DNA from: Anticarsia gemmatalis
Lineage: Eukaryota; Arthropoda; Insecta; Lepidoptera; Erebidae
DNA: 64,000 bases
Direction of reading: 5' to 3'
Assembly: GCF_050436995.1 (NCBI RefSeq)
Contig: NC_134764.1
Span: forward strand, 2,356,001 to 2,420,000
The notes under the pieces were generated by a model that was not told the origin of the DNA, ran no database searches, and was given only the letters and a program-made list of their open reading frames with translations. Positions 26,596 to 37,702 of the stretch are shown here, piece by piece. The translations under genes were made by a program, and so were the position numbers. Positions within the stretch are counted from its first letter, which is position 1. Each line of letters starts with the position of its first letter.

Positions 26596-29500
26596 TTACA
26601 ACTGGACAACGACGACCAAATAAGTTGTAATGCTGCCCATGATCTGAAAAAAAACAGAAAGAATAACTTTTCACTATGACAAGGTTTATTTGAAAGGTCC
26701 ACTGATGCTTAGACATTATTATCAAACTAGCTTTAGCCCGCAGCATTCTTCCACGTGGTTTGAGACTTTGGACAGAATTTTCATACAAACTTTCATCCCC
26801 TATTTCATATCCTTGGGGGTAGAATTGATCAAAACCCTTTCTCAGTGGATGCTTAACCTCAAAACATTTACCTGATTGCCAAGTTTCAACCTGATCCGTC
26901 AAGTGGTTTAGGCTGTGCGTTGATAGATCACTATGTCAGTCAGTCACCTTTGAGTTATATATATTTAGATATTTGTCGATCGTCTTATAAAATTGCTATA
27001 AATTTGATACTCACAGCAGATATAAGAGTCCTGTTCAGCGTGAAGAGTTGCATAGGACAGTATGTGAGTTGGTTCAGTACGATGTGTTTGCGGAACAGCT
27101 TCAGTTCTGAGGTGATGGCCACGTCGTCCGGAGAAGTGTAACGCAGCATCTGATTCACCAGGTTTCTGGTTAGATCCATCTAAACATACAAATGATACTT
27201 ATCATAATACGCGTCAATCAGTATGTGTCTGATAATAGCAACAAGCTACGAAGAAGAACGCAGGGAATAAAAACAAAAGAAGTAGGACAGGGTAGTTATA
27301 AATAGAATAGTCGTTTCAATAATTGCATCTACCATTAAATATACCATAAAGCTTTATGAGAAGAGCAAGAAACTCACAGCCTCTCTTTTTAATCGCCAAA
27401 AGATTAACAATGAAGTTGATACAATAATTAACAATAAGAGATGCCCACAATCAGCGATGTAGACCAAAAGTCAAATTTTGTAGTAGTTTAATATCAACCG
27501 TATCCTGAATACCTGTTCATGAGTAAGATGTCCAGGTTCAACGACTAACAACAGCTTAGAGAAATGAAACATAGCCCACGGCACTTGCAGCTCAATACTT
27601 CTTGATTGATCGGCCAATGAGGCATGGACTGTAAAAAAAACATTCAGATCAAAACGCAAATATGGACATTGTATGGCAAAATTGTAGTACAAATATTTAT
27701 AAACATAGCAGCTTAATTAGAAAGCGATCCCCTTTCTCACTTAATCCATTTCCGAAATGAAAGAGGCTTTAAGCAGTGAGGCCACGACGTTGGGGGTAAT
27801 AATAATGTATCCTTTCAAAAACTGTATTAAATAATTCTTAGCCATGCACGTTTGATCACGAGGCTTTCCTCATAGTTAGAAAAAGTCATATTTATTTCTG
27901 ATACGCGTAAATTTTTGAAAAGTCATTTCACGTTGCCTCGTGTTTAAAACCTCGATTATCGAATGATCGACCATGAAATTGGAGAAAGTGACTAGATCAC
28001 TCAGCTACCAATGCTTATAAGAACCTAGTTAAAAATACACCACACAAATACATACATAACCCAACAATCATATGATAAGGTGTGATAACCATATGTAGTA
28101 GTATAGAGAGGAGTAAGATCACTAGGAGCAGTCCGTTGCTGTCGTTCAACTGTCTTATAATATCACAGAGGGAACAGTAGAGGGACGTCATTCGACGGAG
28201 TGATGTTGGAGACAGTTTCACACCTAAAAGAAAAAATACTTGATACATGTCAGGGTTTACAAAACAACTTGACAATTTATTGTATTAGTAAAATGTGACC
28301 TATTATACTTCCTCGAAAAGAAATTCGGCATAATAGATTCTGCTTTAGCATTTCCTCTTAATGTTTGAAATTAGAAATAATTCATTTACTCAGGTAAAAA
28401 AAATAAAAAATGTCGCTGGAATTTTCTTTGAAACAAGTAGCGTATGTGCTTCTCCGGTTCAGAAACTTTCTCCCAAAAATATTCAACTGTGTTTGAAAGA
28501 AGGACAAACGTCAAAACGACAAACGACAAACTGTGACCATTATTATTAAAATATCGGTAAGGGCTCGAGGATACGATGCTTACCTCCATTCATCTTCATT
28601 GAATCAGATACACCGTTGGTTTTGTTAGTAATTTTATTAAACAGATTATTTCTACTAATCTTCTTTGTCACTACTGTTTTACGATATATTGGTTCAAAGC
28701 ATGATGCTGACGCTGTAAAGCATACAAATAATTAAGTATGAGATAAAAAAAGCTAAAAAAGAAACTTAAGTGCTAAAAGGTCTGCTTGCTCTCTGAAGCA
28801 CAGTTGTCTATAATTTCAAATTTGAAGGCATTGATGTAAAGGGCGAAGGTCACAAAGTAGGCTCTCTAACTAGATGGATGCATAAAGCTGCAACGAATGA
28901 GAGAAGCACAGTACTATACTAAGTAGCGTTCTGATAAGTAGCCTATACTCAACAGTGGAAGAAGTGGGCTGAATCGATAGATAGATGAGGACGTATTATG
29001 AAATTTTCATTTCATTATCGTTACGCAGATTTTCAAATCCTCGGAAAAGTATTTACTTCTGGGTCTAAGTGGTTTTTCGTTTATTAAGTCCTCTATTTTT
29101 AAACTCTCTTAAAAATAAAACACTATTGCTATTTCATGCGTTGTCTATAAATAGAAAAAGGTAAAAAATTGGAATATACTAACAACTGTTGTACATTTCC
29201 TTCACCATACTCTTCAGCGAATTATTCAGTACCTCCAATGACGGTAACACTTGCATTGTTATTAGATTGAACTGAAGCACCAACATGTAAAGTTTTAAAG
29301 CTGATATTGTGTAAAATACGTAGAAACTCGATGTTAATACTGAAAAATTTATATTCAATTAAATAATATTCTCAGGTGCATGGTATTGTAACCGGCTGTC
29401 CTGTAGGACAAGATGTATGGATGTGAATGTAGCAAAGGAAATTTGTAAGGATCGTACCAAGTGGTGTTCTCTAGTCGCTGCCTACTAGATAGCATGATTT

Positions 29501-31097
29501 TATGTACTTATGTATGTATAATAATATAAATTCATATTCATACTGTATTTAACAGTTGCCGTGCAAAGGTCTCAGGTTCAAAGACTCAGGGCTCTGCCAG
29601 AAAGAAGTTGGTTCCAAATATCTTGCTTAAGTCAAGAGTCTATCTTTGGTCTCCAATATAGGAACAAATCGTGATTTTTTGTATATATGTATGACGTATG
29701 TATGTCTTACTTTAATTAATTCGATCACGAGTACTGCACCCAAACAATAAATACACAAAACTATTATTAAACCTATAATTATGATTATAGGATAGGTAAT
29801 CTACCTTTTCCATCTGCAATATAAACTGCGTGCATAAATATACCATAGTCCGCAAACACAGTAAATGTTCCCAAGAGTATTGCTCCCATAACCATTATCC
29901 AAGTGTTCCGTTCTCCTGAAACTGGTGGTCGATGGAAGCTGTTTAATTCTATGTGAATCTGGAAAAAAATATCTCAATGGTATTATTATAAAAACGAAAA
30001 TATTTTTGTGGTCAAAGAACATAACTGGTTGGAGGTTAAAACCCAAGGCAGTACTTAAAATATTTTTTGGACCTGTGTATTTTTGAAAATGAAATGTCAC
30101 TTGATCTAGCAGTAAAGGAAAATATCGTTATCACGCCTCGCTTTTTTGAGACTTCATAGAAATCAGTTCTTCAAAGGTTGCAATGCTCAGCAGCGTAGTG
30201 GATTTATGGCCTGGCCCACTCCTCATTTCGGGAGATGCGAATCATCTGCATGGCTTGGAATTTGTCCATGGAATTTTCAGCGAATATGTAATAAAAAAGT
30301 ATATAACTCACAGTTCTCGCTCGTGCAATACAATCAATCATATTCTTCATCCTAGTCATGCGAGTGAACGTCCCCGTGATGACCACCGCGCCAACAATGA
30401 CCACGTCTGATATCCACACTACTTGGTTACCGTTGCCAGTAGTCTTGAACGAAGTCTTCGTATCTATAGTTAAATCTGCTGCTAAGGCTACCAATGAGAG
30501 TGACACTAGAATAACAGAAACATGGTTAGTATTGTAGCTTGATTCTCTACTACTATCGACTACCGACAACCGGCTAGCTATCGAAAAAATTTACATGAAA
30601 ATCTGTTTAGCGTCTCTACCGGGCTCTGTAAGAACTATTATACCAGCACATTTTAAATGTCAAACTCTTGGATTATAATGTTTTTAAAAACTCTTCGGAG
30701 CTATGTGTTTTTGTAACTCCTTTCGTTTTCCCATCCGAAGTTATAATAACAATAATGATCGTATGTTATAAAAGAAGAACATTCATAAAAAGAGCGAGTT
30801 AAGCTTTACTATAGAAAAAAATTGTCAACTAGAAAAACAAACACCTGCGATTTACAGACGCACATATTTATGCCACAAGGCAATCGCACTCACATGTGCT
30901 ACAAAGTAATACTCACTGTATATAATACTGATGACTTGGCCATGCCAACTGTGGATCTTGCACACTCTGATTCTATAACGATTTCGCACTTTCTCAAACT
31001 TCAGAGGAGCCACACCAATTATTTTTGAGATAAACAGAATGAAACTCAAAGGTCCTGATACTGTACATTCAGTTCGAAGAGGCTCGTCTAAATCCAT
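26596..31097 (-). CDS. Gustatory receptor-like protein C (436 aa)
   Basis: Close paralogue of B in the same orientation. Minus-strand exons: 31097-30917, 30505-30312, 29958-29805, 29339-29184, 28712-28584, 28223-28056, 27628-27513, 27179-27015, 26643-26596; phases 1,0,1,1,1,1,0,0. The start MDLDEPLRTECTVSG matches B. Exon 6 gives LYCSLCDIIRQLNDSNG and TM5. Exon 7 gives VVEPGHLTHEQ, in which the Cys of the usual EPCH is Gly. Exon 8 begins MDLTRNLVNQMLRYTSP, and exon 9 ends TYLVVVVQL. In exon 2 the usual YTGMNRM reads FTRMTRM. Exon 7 is one codon longer than in A and B. The frame is intact. B and C look like an older tandem duplication. Family membership is firm; function of the altered residues unknown. 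Confidence 0.88.
30160..30260 (+). repeat. LINE-like tail fragment in intron 2 of gene C
   Basis: Contains 'cagcgtagtggatttatggc' then 'ctcatttcgggag', the diverged tail family of 1638-1730, shortly downstream of the exon 2 donor of gene C. Confidence 0.4.
30535..30675. mobile_element. MITE fragment, GCGATTCTCTAC family (intron 1 of gene C)
   Basis: Starts 'gtagcttgattctctac', continues with 'gacaaccggctagctatcg' and 'cacattttaaatgtcaaac', then fades before the right terminal repeat. It lies about 30 bases upstream of exon 2 on the minus strand. Confidence 0.6.
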
Positions 31098-32348
31098 GGC
31101 GCTTTAACTGCAAAAATACATAGATGATGATCATATATGATTCCTTAGGAGCAATCGGAAACTCTGGGAGTTTTTTATTCTAGAAATATGGTAATACATT
31201 GATGAAAAATAAAGCCAGCCATGATTGTATATAAATTCGCGCCAAAAGGTGACGACATTTGCCAGTACATAGACAACAAATAATTTAAAGCAATCTTTAC
31301 CGGTGCTTTAAAAATGTCCGGTTTCTAAACAATCAGTATTACTACTACCGTTTCAAATAACGATTATTCATATTATGTCGGTGTATTTGCTAACTGAAGT
31401 CATTAATGTTTTATTGAATAAAAACGATTAAAGATGTGTCGACGATGATTAATTAATAGAAATACAATATTTAAACTGTAGTAGAAATAACAAAAACAAT
31501 GAAAATGTATTTTATTGTTTTAATAAGTCTCACATTAGAAATGGATTATACTTGTGTAGTAAAAAACTTGACGAAGAAACAGAATATTCGCTTAATTTTG
31601 GGTCAGAAAATTATCTGTGTGTCACAAAAGTTGTAGTTATGAACGAGTTATAAGTAAATAAGTTCTTAAGTCTATGTATTTTTAAGTAAGAAGATGATTA
31701 TGGATGCGTAGAAACTCTTCAAACTTTAGATAAATTAGTCCAAGTAACCAGGTATGACTAGTAACCAGATGATTTTGTTGGCTAAGCTTATCTTAACAGT
31801 TATTTAATAGTTTACCATAACTCCTGCAAATACTAGTCTATTCGTAAAATAACTTGATAATACATATACTCAAAAATATGGAGTACCTCAGGGCTCTCCT
31901 TTAGTGCCAACAGTCAATTTACAAGTTTGTAATGGTAATATTAGGTTGCGATGTTTTTTGTTTCGTAACAATGTGATTTGTGTTATATTCTAACAATGTA
32001 ATTTAATATCTAGGCTGAGGTAATAATTAAGGCGGTATTTAAAGCGTGTATTAAGAACATTGTACACAAAAAAGCAAGACATTGTTTTACAGAATGCCGG
32101 TTTATTTGTTACTTGTTTAAAGGTCAATATTATTATATCGTGTTAACTTAGCTATATATTCAAATTCTAAATAATATCACATTGCCTTTAGAATGATTTT
32201 AATACATACTACATCATTCTATTGACATTTTAACATTGTATCATTGTACTGATCGCCGAGTAAACTATGACTTGGTTGAAATATCAAAAGACCTTACATA
32301 AAAATGATTTAATTTCAGTCTTAAATTTTCGCTTTTAGGTTAATTATA
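31098..32348. other. Divergent intergenic region between genes C and D
   Basis: About 1.25 kb between the start codons of C (minus) and D (plus), so it should carry both promoters and 5' untranslated exons. It is very AT-rich. I can identify no specific element and see no coding sequence or recognisable transposon. Confidence 0.5.
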
Positions 32349-35300
32349 ATGGATCTACCCCAAAAACACGAGTGCACTGTCTCGGGTTTCCTCGCCTTTG
32401 CACTGCGAGTGGGACAAATGTTGGGAGTTGCATCTATCAGGTGCAGAAATGTACCAGGAGGCTGTCGCATCAGCGTATCACGAGTAGCTGAGATTTATGG
32501 CAGAATTGTTACTTTTATTGCATGTAAGTTAATTTATTTACTATAATATTATAATGCATACTCTTTACTGTATGAAATCTCTTGTATAAAAACAATAAAG
32601 GTATATAAATAATTGACTATAATTAAGTTAGAAATTTAAATCATCTGCAAAATTTTAGTAAGCACGACTTTCTTCCAACTGATGGGTCACAAGTATCAGT
32701 TTTTTCAAAGGCACTTATTATAAAATGCGGGAGCCCGCCACATCGTCTGCGTAGACTTTTGTTTTCAGCTCCACTCCTAGTAGTCAAAGTGTGATCACAA
32801 TCAGCATGCAATGCACTAGAGGGGCGTATATCTTATTTAAACCAAAATCTATACTAATATTATAAATCTGAAGAGTTTGTTTGTTTGTTTGAACGCGCTA
32901 ATCTCAGGAACTACTGGTCCGATTTGAAAAATTCTTTCAGTGTTAGATAGCCCATTTAGTAAAAAAGGCTATAGGCTATATAACATCACGCTACGGTCAT
33001 TAGAAGCGGAGTAGCAACAAAAAATGTAACGAAAACGGGGAAAATGTTGACTCATTCTCTTAAGTGACGCAAGCGAAGTTGCGCGGGTCAGCTAGTTATC
33101 TATAGATAACTGGCTGTCGTTAGTCGACAGTGGTGAATAACCGTGCTTCTGGGTGGCAGACGTATTTTTTTATAGGTACCTACTTTATGTTTCAGGTATT
33201 TTTCCAGCAATATCGGTGGTGTACGACTTCTGCTTAGATCGTAAAGACGCGATCCACTCCCGCCACAATTCTGATAGCGTGGTGTTTGTCGCCACTGTGG
33301 CTACTATGTCTGGAGTGATCATTGCTCAAGCCATTTCTGGAGTATATAGGTTGGAGCGAGTTATTAATTGCTTGGTACAGATACAGAAGGTAACTTATTG
33401 CATTTGAAGTAGCCAGAAAAGAAACGAACATGGAAAATAGTACCATTGACCATGAAGTCCCCTCTTAGATAAAAAAAATACTTTGTGTAAAAATATACAG
33501 AAACAGCACCTTGTGTCGCAATATTTTTGAGCTCGTGTCTTCTTCTTATCTCTTCAATATATCAGGAGTATTTGTGTTAGATTTATATGCTGCATTTCTC
33601 TTAGAACTCCACTTTAGAGTATGTGATCGATAAATAAAATTGCCTGTAATGGTACTTCCAAATATATCTTTTTCCATTTTTATACGATTTAGTTTTGTAT
33701 TACTTATTTTCATAGTGTTTCTAAGCATTTTTTTTATAAAATGTTGCTTTCAGATAAACGCAGAGTTGAACCACTACATTCCACTGCAAAAAAGTTATAA
33801 AAAGGTTGAACGAACAATGACCGTATTTTCACTCGTTCTAGGAAACATTGTTATAATCCTTGACATTTTGTCGCTAATTCATTATATGATCAGCAGAAAC
33901 AGAGTCTGTAAGTATAATTACATATTATTTTACCATTCTATAGCATGTTTATCGATTTGGACGCGTTTCTGGACGGCCGGATGAAGGGACTGGAAATCTT
34001 AGCGAGAGGCCTTTGCTCAGCACTCTGCAGTAGGACATTATCATTCTATATCATAATCTTTGCCTTTCAGTCTACATGGAATGCTTCTACTTCGGCTATT
34101 ATTTGGGGGTGTCAATGGCAAAGGCACTGATTTTACAAGTGGCTTTAATACACTTGACTGTGCTGTCTACGTTTCATCATCTCAATGACTGCTTAGAAAA
34201 CCAACTGGAACAATTATATGACAAAGGTTAGTACGCTACGGTTAACTTAGCCGACACACCTGTGCAACGTTCGGCACAGAAAGTTTCCTTCAACACGCTC
34301 GCTGGTATTATACTTGTGATAATATATCCGACCGATTTCGGCCATGGCGACCACTTCGACTACTGATCAAATTGGCGCTGATGCGGACGAAGGTGGTTTG
34401 CATAGCCACTTTTAACAGAAAGCTCACGTGTACAGTGAGGGCATGTGAGTTTACCATTAATATTATTACAAACAATGGCAGCAGGTAGGCGAGCCTTTAA
34501 TTCTTTAATATTGTCGGTCTTATTCATAAAAAGTTATCACACACTTATGGGCTCTCTGTAGCACGATTGCCAAAAATCTGCATTCATAATAGCATTTTAG
34601 CATTAGTGTATATCATTTTTGTCAGCCTACATTCCGTCGAGTTCAGAGAAGAGAAGAATCTTCCGGCGCCGAAATCAACGTCGGCGTCGGTTAGTCGCTA
34701 CACTTTGAAATAATTATATCTGTGTTCAACCAAGATTTATTTAAGACAAATGCCTGTTAACTTTTGGCTTATCTGTTTATCAGGATCAAAACCAAAGAAA
34801 AAGAAGAGTTTAGACACTCGCAAGTTTACGTTTATATCTCACAAGACAATGAACAGAGTCATGGATTCAATTGAAGAAAAAGGTCAGCTGGTTTTACTTT
34901 ATCTGTTTCTCGTTCTCTCTGTCTCTCTCTCTCCTTCGCTCTATCTCCCTCTCTCTCTCTGTCTCTTCTCTGCTACGCATTAAAATTCTGTCTAACGTGT
35001 GATTTCTTGAAATGTTCATTTTGGACTGGATCTGACAGATTTGGCTGCCTCTATAGCGCAGTGATCAAGGTTGCGTCGGGAGATCATGGGTTCGATTCCC
35101 ATACGGGTCAATTCTTTTGGTCTATTTGTACTTTGGGTCCGTCGTTTGTATATTTGTAAAAGTCCCCGCGAAACAATAGCATTTCTTCGTCCAGGAGTAG
35201 CCTTTTTAAGATCTTTTTTTATGATTATTAAAAATCAAATAGTAATATTATATATGTGACACTGATTGCTTGCACACACCGCTATAATGTGACACTGATT

Positions 35301-37558
35301 GCTTGTTATACAGACACATCGAGTGCATCAATCTCGGTGCAAACCATCAAACGGCTGGGCTTGCTGTACTGTTCTATGTGTGACGTCATCAGACAGATGA
35401 GCGACGGACAAGGCATGCTTCTAGTGCCTATTATCGTGTCGTTCTTTCTACATCTCGTCATCACACCTTACAACGTTATAGTTATTATACGTGAGTTGAT
35501 TTGAAATTTGACTTGCATCTATACTAATATTATAAAGCTGAAGAGTTTGTTTGTTTGTTTGTTTGTTTGAACGCGCTTATCTCAGGAACTACTGGTCCGA
35601 TTTAAAAAATCTTTCAATGCTAGATAGCCCATTTATCGAGGAAGGCTATAGGCTACATATCATCACGCTACGACCAATAGGAGCAGAGTACCAGTAGAAA
35701 ATGTTACAAAAACGGGGAAAATTTTGACCCAATCTCTCTTATGTGACGCAAGCGAAGTTGCGCGGGTGAGCTATACTGTAGAAAATCGCGCTATTGCAGA
35801 GCTTTTTCTTACTGCTATCAACCATAACCAACCGACTAGCAGTCGACATTTTTTGTGTAAAAATACTGATGCATTAAATTTCTTCGAGACATTTTGATGC
35901 TGGTCGATAAATAAATTGATAATAACCGAATGGGACAAATTACATTATAATTATTAAATTTCAGTGGACGATGATGCTGATTGGTTTGATGCAGTGCTGG
36001 AGGTGATCTGGACTATTTGTCACATAATTGACCTGATCTCCATTGTGGAACCCTGTCATCAGACACACGAACAAGTACTACTTTCTTCCTATTAATAATA
36101 TAAATGTGAGAATTTGTGAAGGGCATGTATTTGTTTAACTCTTCGAGGTAAACTTTGGTGCAGTATCAACTTTTTTCAAAACTCGCCACTGACCTACCGC
36201 TGGGTAAGGGTCTTCTCTCGAACGCAAGGTAGAGCTTTTTCTAATACGTTTAGCAGTTTTGGAGATAAGACCCGGCACGAAAGTAATAAAATATCTTATT
36301 CCTTTGTTGTACCTAATAGTAAGTAAAAAAATAAGTCACGGTTTTCATTCCCGTATACCCATAGGCCATTTAAGCCACGAGTGAAGATGTTCCTTCATTA
36401 CAAATATTCCTTTGTCTGTCGCCACCTGAATCACGTGCAATAGATGAGCAAAGATGATGACCAATGATGAAGTAAAAATACTATTCTTTTTCAGATGACT
36501 CGCACAAAGAACTTGATCAGTGATTTCCTGCTCTCCTCTCCTCCTGACCATTACTCGCTGGAGTCAGAACTGGATTTGTTCTACATACATGTCATGACTA
36601 ACGACGCCGCTTATACTCCGATGAAAATGTTCACGCTTAGTCGACATTTAATTGCTACGGTAAGTTCCCTAAAGGTATGAAAGAGCGTTTTTATTTGCAG
36701 CCCTAAATCATATATGTCAAATCCCAGACACAGTGTGATATACCTGCGAAAAACAGCGAATATTATTAATTATTTATGATTATAATGTTGAGTCATTTAC
36801 GGAAATTAGTACATTGTATAACTCTCATTTCCTGTAAACGCTTTGTTTCTCCGTAAGTACTGACTGTGCAGACTCTAGTTGACATCATGTTTCGTAGCAC
36901 CGACAAGCACCAAAACAGTAGTATTAATGTGTCATTAAGAATGATCGCAAATTAGGATCTTGTCATCAAAACCCTTATAAAAGTAAGAAACAAGATGGTC
37001 AAACATTAAAGTTTAAACTGTACCGCGATTCTCTACCACTATCGAATACCAACAACCGGACAGCGATCGAAATATGTTGTATGACAATCTGATCAGCGCC
37101 TCTAGTGGACGTCGTAGAAACTATTTTGGCAGTACATTTTAAATGTCAAACGCTCGATATTCGAATGTTTAAATTATAGCGAATCGTGCTACTGTTTATA
37201 ATATTCCATAGCCAGTTGCGCTCAACGGTCTGACAAAGATCCGTGGGTGAAGCGGCCGTTGTCGCGATCATTCTATAGATGGGTGACCGCATAGTGGTAT
37301 TTGAGCTGGACGTCTCTGTGCTTCGGAGGGCACGTAAAAAGTCGGTCCCGGTTGTTGTCTACTAAGATAACAGTCGTTAAGCCATATCAAAGGCCTTTCG
37401 GGCGGCTTGAGCAACTTTGACCCTAGGTTGACCACTAACCATACGATAAGAAGAAGAAGACCACGTTTTTTAAACATCTTTTTTGTAAGATTGACTCTGT
37501 TTTCTTACAGATAATGGGAAGCGTCGCAACGTATCTCGCAGTCGTGATTCAATTGTAG
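32349..37558 (+). CDS. Gustatory receptor-like protein D (425 aa)
   Basis: Nine exons: 32349-32523, 33196-33389, 33754-33907, 34071-34226, 34784-34882, 35314-35490, 35965-36074, 36495-36659, 37511-37558, all in frame with the cluster's phase pattern. It starts MDLPQKHECTVSGFLAFALR. The exon 5 loop is Lys-rich and contains KFTFISHKTMNRVMD. Exon 6 gives LYCSMCDVIRQMSDG and TM5, exon 7 gives VEPCHQTHEQ, exon 8 starts MTRTKNLISDFLLSSP, and exon 9 reads IMGSVATYLAVVIQL. The exon 3 end rests on the strong donor GTAAGT at 33908. D begins the second sequence group (D-J), which has TRTK at the start of exon 8. Introns carry two Lep1-type elements, a MITE, two SINEs and a CT-rich microsatellite. E converges on it. 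Intact and probably functional. Confidence 0.88.
32848..33095 (+). mobile_element. Lep1-type Helitron-like element (intron 1 of gene D)
   Basis: It begins 'tctatactaatattataaat', runs into GTTT repeats, carries 'ctcaggaactactggtccga', and ends 'gcgaagttgcgcgggtcagc' then TAGT. This matches the non-autonomous Helitron-like Lep1 elements of Lepidoptera. It has no coding capacity. Other copies are at 35518, 41236 (reversed) and 62836. Confidence 0.75.
33960..34040 (+). repeat. LINE tail fragment in intron 3 of gene D
   Basis: Contains 'ggacggccggatgaagggac', 'gcgagaggcctttgctcagc' and 'actctgcagtaggaca', resembling the tail family with GGCCTTTGTCCAGCAGTGGAC. It lies about 30 bases before exon 4. 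Confidence 0.45.
34903..34975 (+). repeat. CT-rich microsatellite in intron 5 of gene D
   Basis: Imperfect run of CT dinucleotides interspersed with CTC, beginning about 20 bases after the exon 5 donor. It generates a spurious Ser/Leu-rich reading frame. Confidence 0.7.
35042..35215 (+). repeat. tRNA-derived SINE in intron 5 of gene D
   Basis: The head 'gcctctatagcgcagtgatc' (A box) and 'catgggttcgattcccatac' (B box) is followed by the body with 'tctatttgtactttgggtcc' and 'gtttgtatatttgtaaaagt', as in the copy at 9736. Confidence 0.65.
35518..35775 (+). mobile_element. Lep1-type Helitron-like element (intron 6 of gene D)
   Basis: Same start (tctatactaatattataaag) and same internal 'ctcaggaactactggtccga' as the copy at 32848. 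The right end, 'gcgcgggtgagctat', has lost the CTAGT terminus. It begins about 27 bases after exon 6. Confidence 0.75.
37024..37194. mobile_element. MITE, GCGATTCTCTAC family (intron 8 of gene D)
   Basis: The left end 'accgcgattctctaccac' is followed by the core 'ctgatcagcgcctctagtgg' and 'tggcagtacattttaaatgt', and the decayed right end 'tagcgaatcgtgctac'. It lies directly before a 5S-like SINE. Confidence 0.65.
37207..37455 (+). repeat. 5S-rRNA-like SINE in intron 8 of gene D
   Basis: Complete-looking copy: 'ccagttgcgctcaacggtct', 'gatgggtgaccgcatagtgg', 'gtgcttcggagggcacgt' and 'ggttgaccactaaccatacg', with a short AAG-repeat tail. It ends about 55 bases before exon 9 of gene D. Confidence 0.65.
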
Positions 37559-37626
37559 AAAACAAAAATTGAAAACACAACTATTTTATATTGAACATTA
37601 TCTTTAAGGTATAAGACGGTTTTGTG

Positions 37627-37632
37627 AATAAA
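37627..37632 (+). terminator. Polyadenylation signal, gene D
   Basis: AATAAA 69 bases after the stop of D. Confidence 0.6.
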
Positions 37633-37665
37633 AATAAATATATCAAACGATACGTTTTAATAATT

Positions 37666-37671
37666 TTTATT
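37666..37671 (-). terminator. Polyadenylation signal, gene E
   Basis: Minus-strand AATAAA (plus TTTATT) 32 bases after the stop of E. D and E stop codons are only about 145 bases apart, so the two transcripts probably end within each other's flank. Confidence 0.6.
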
Positions 37672-37702
37672 TAAGCCATTAACTCCTGAACACACCAATC
37701 TT

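Noticed and set aside
34750..34983. Ser/Leu-rich reading frame
   Set aside because: It is gene D exon 5 read through into a CT microsatellite in the following intron.
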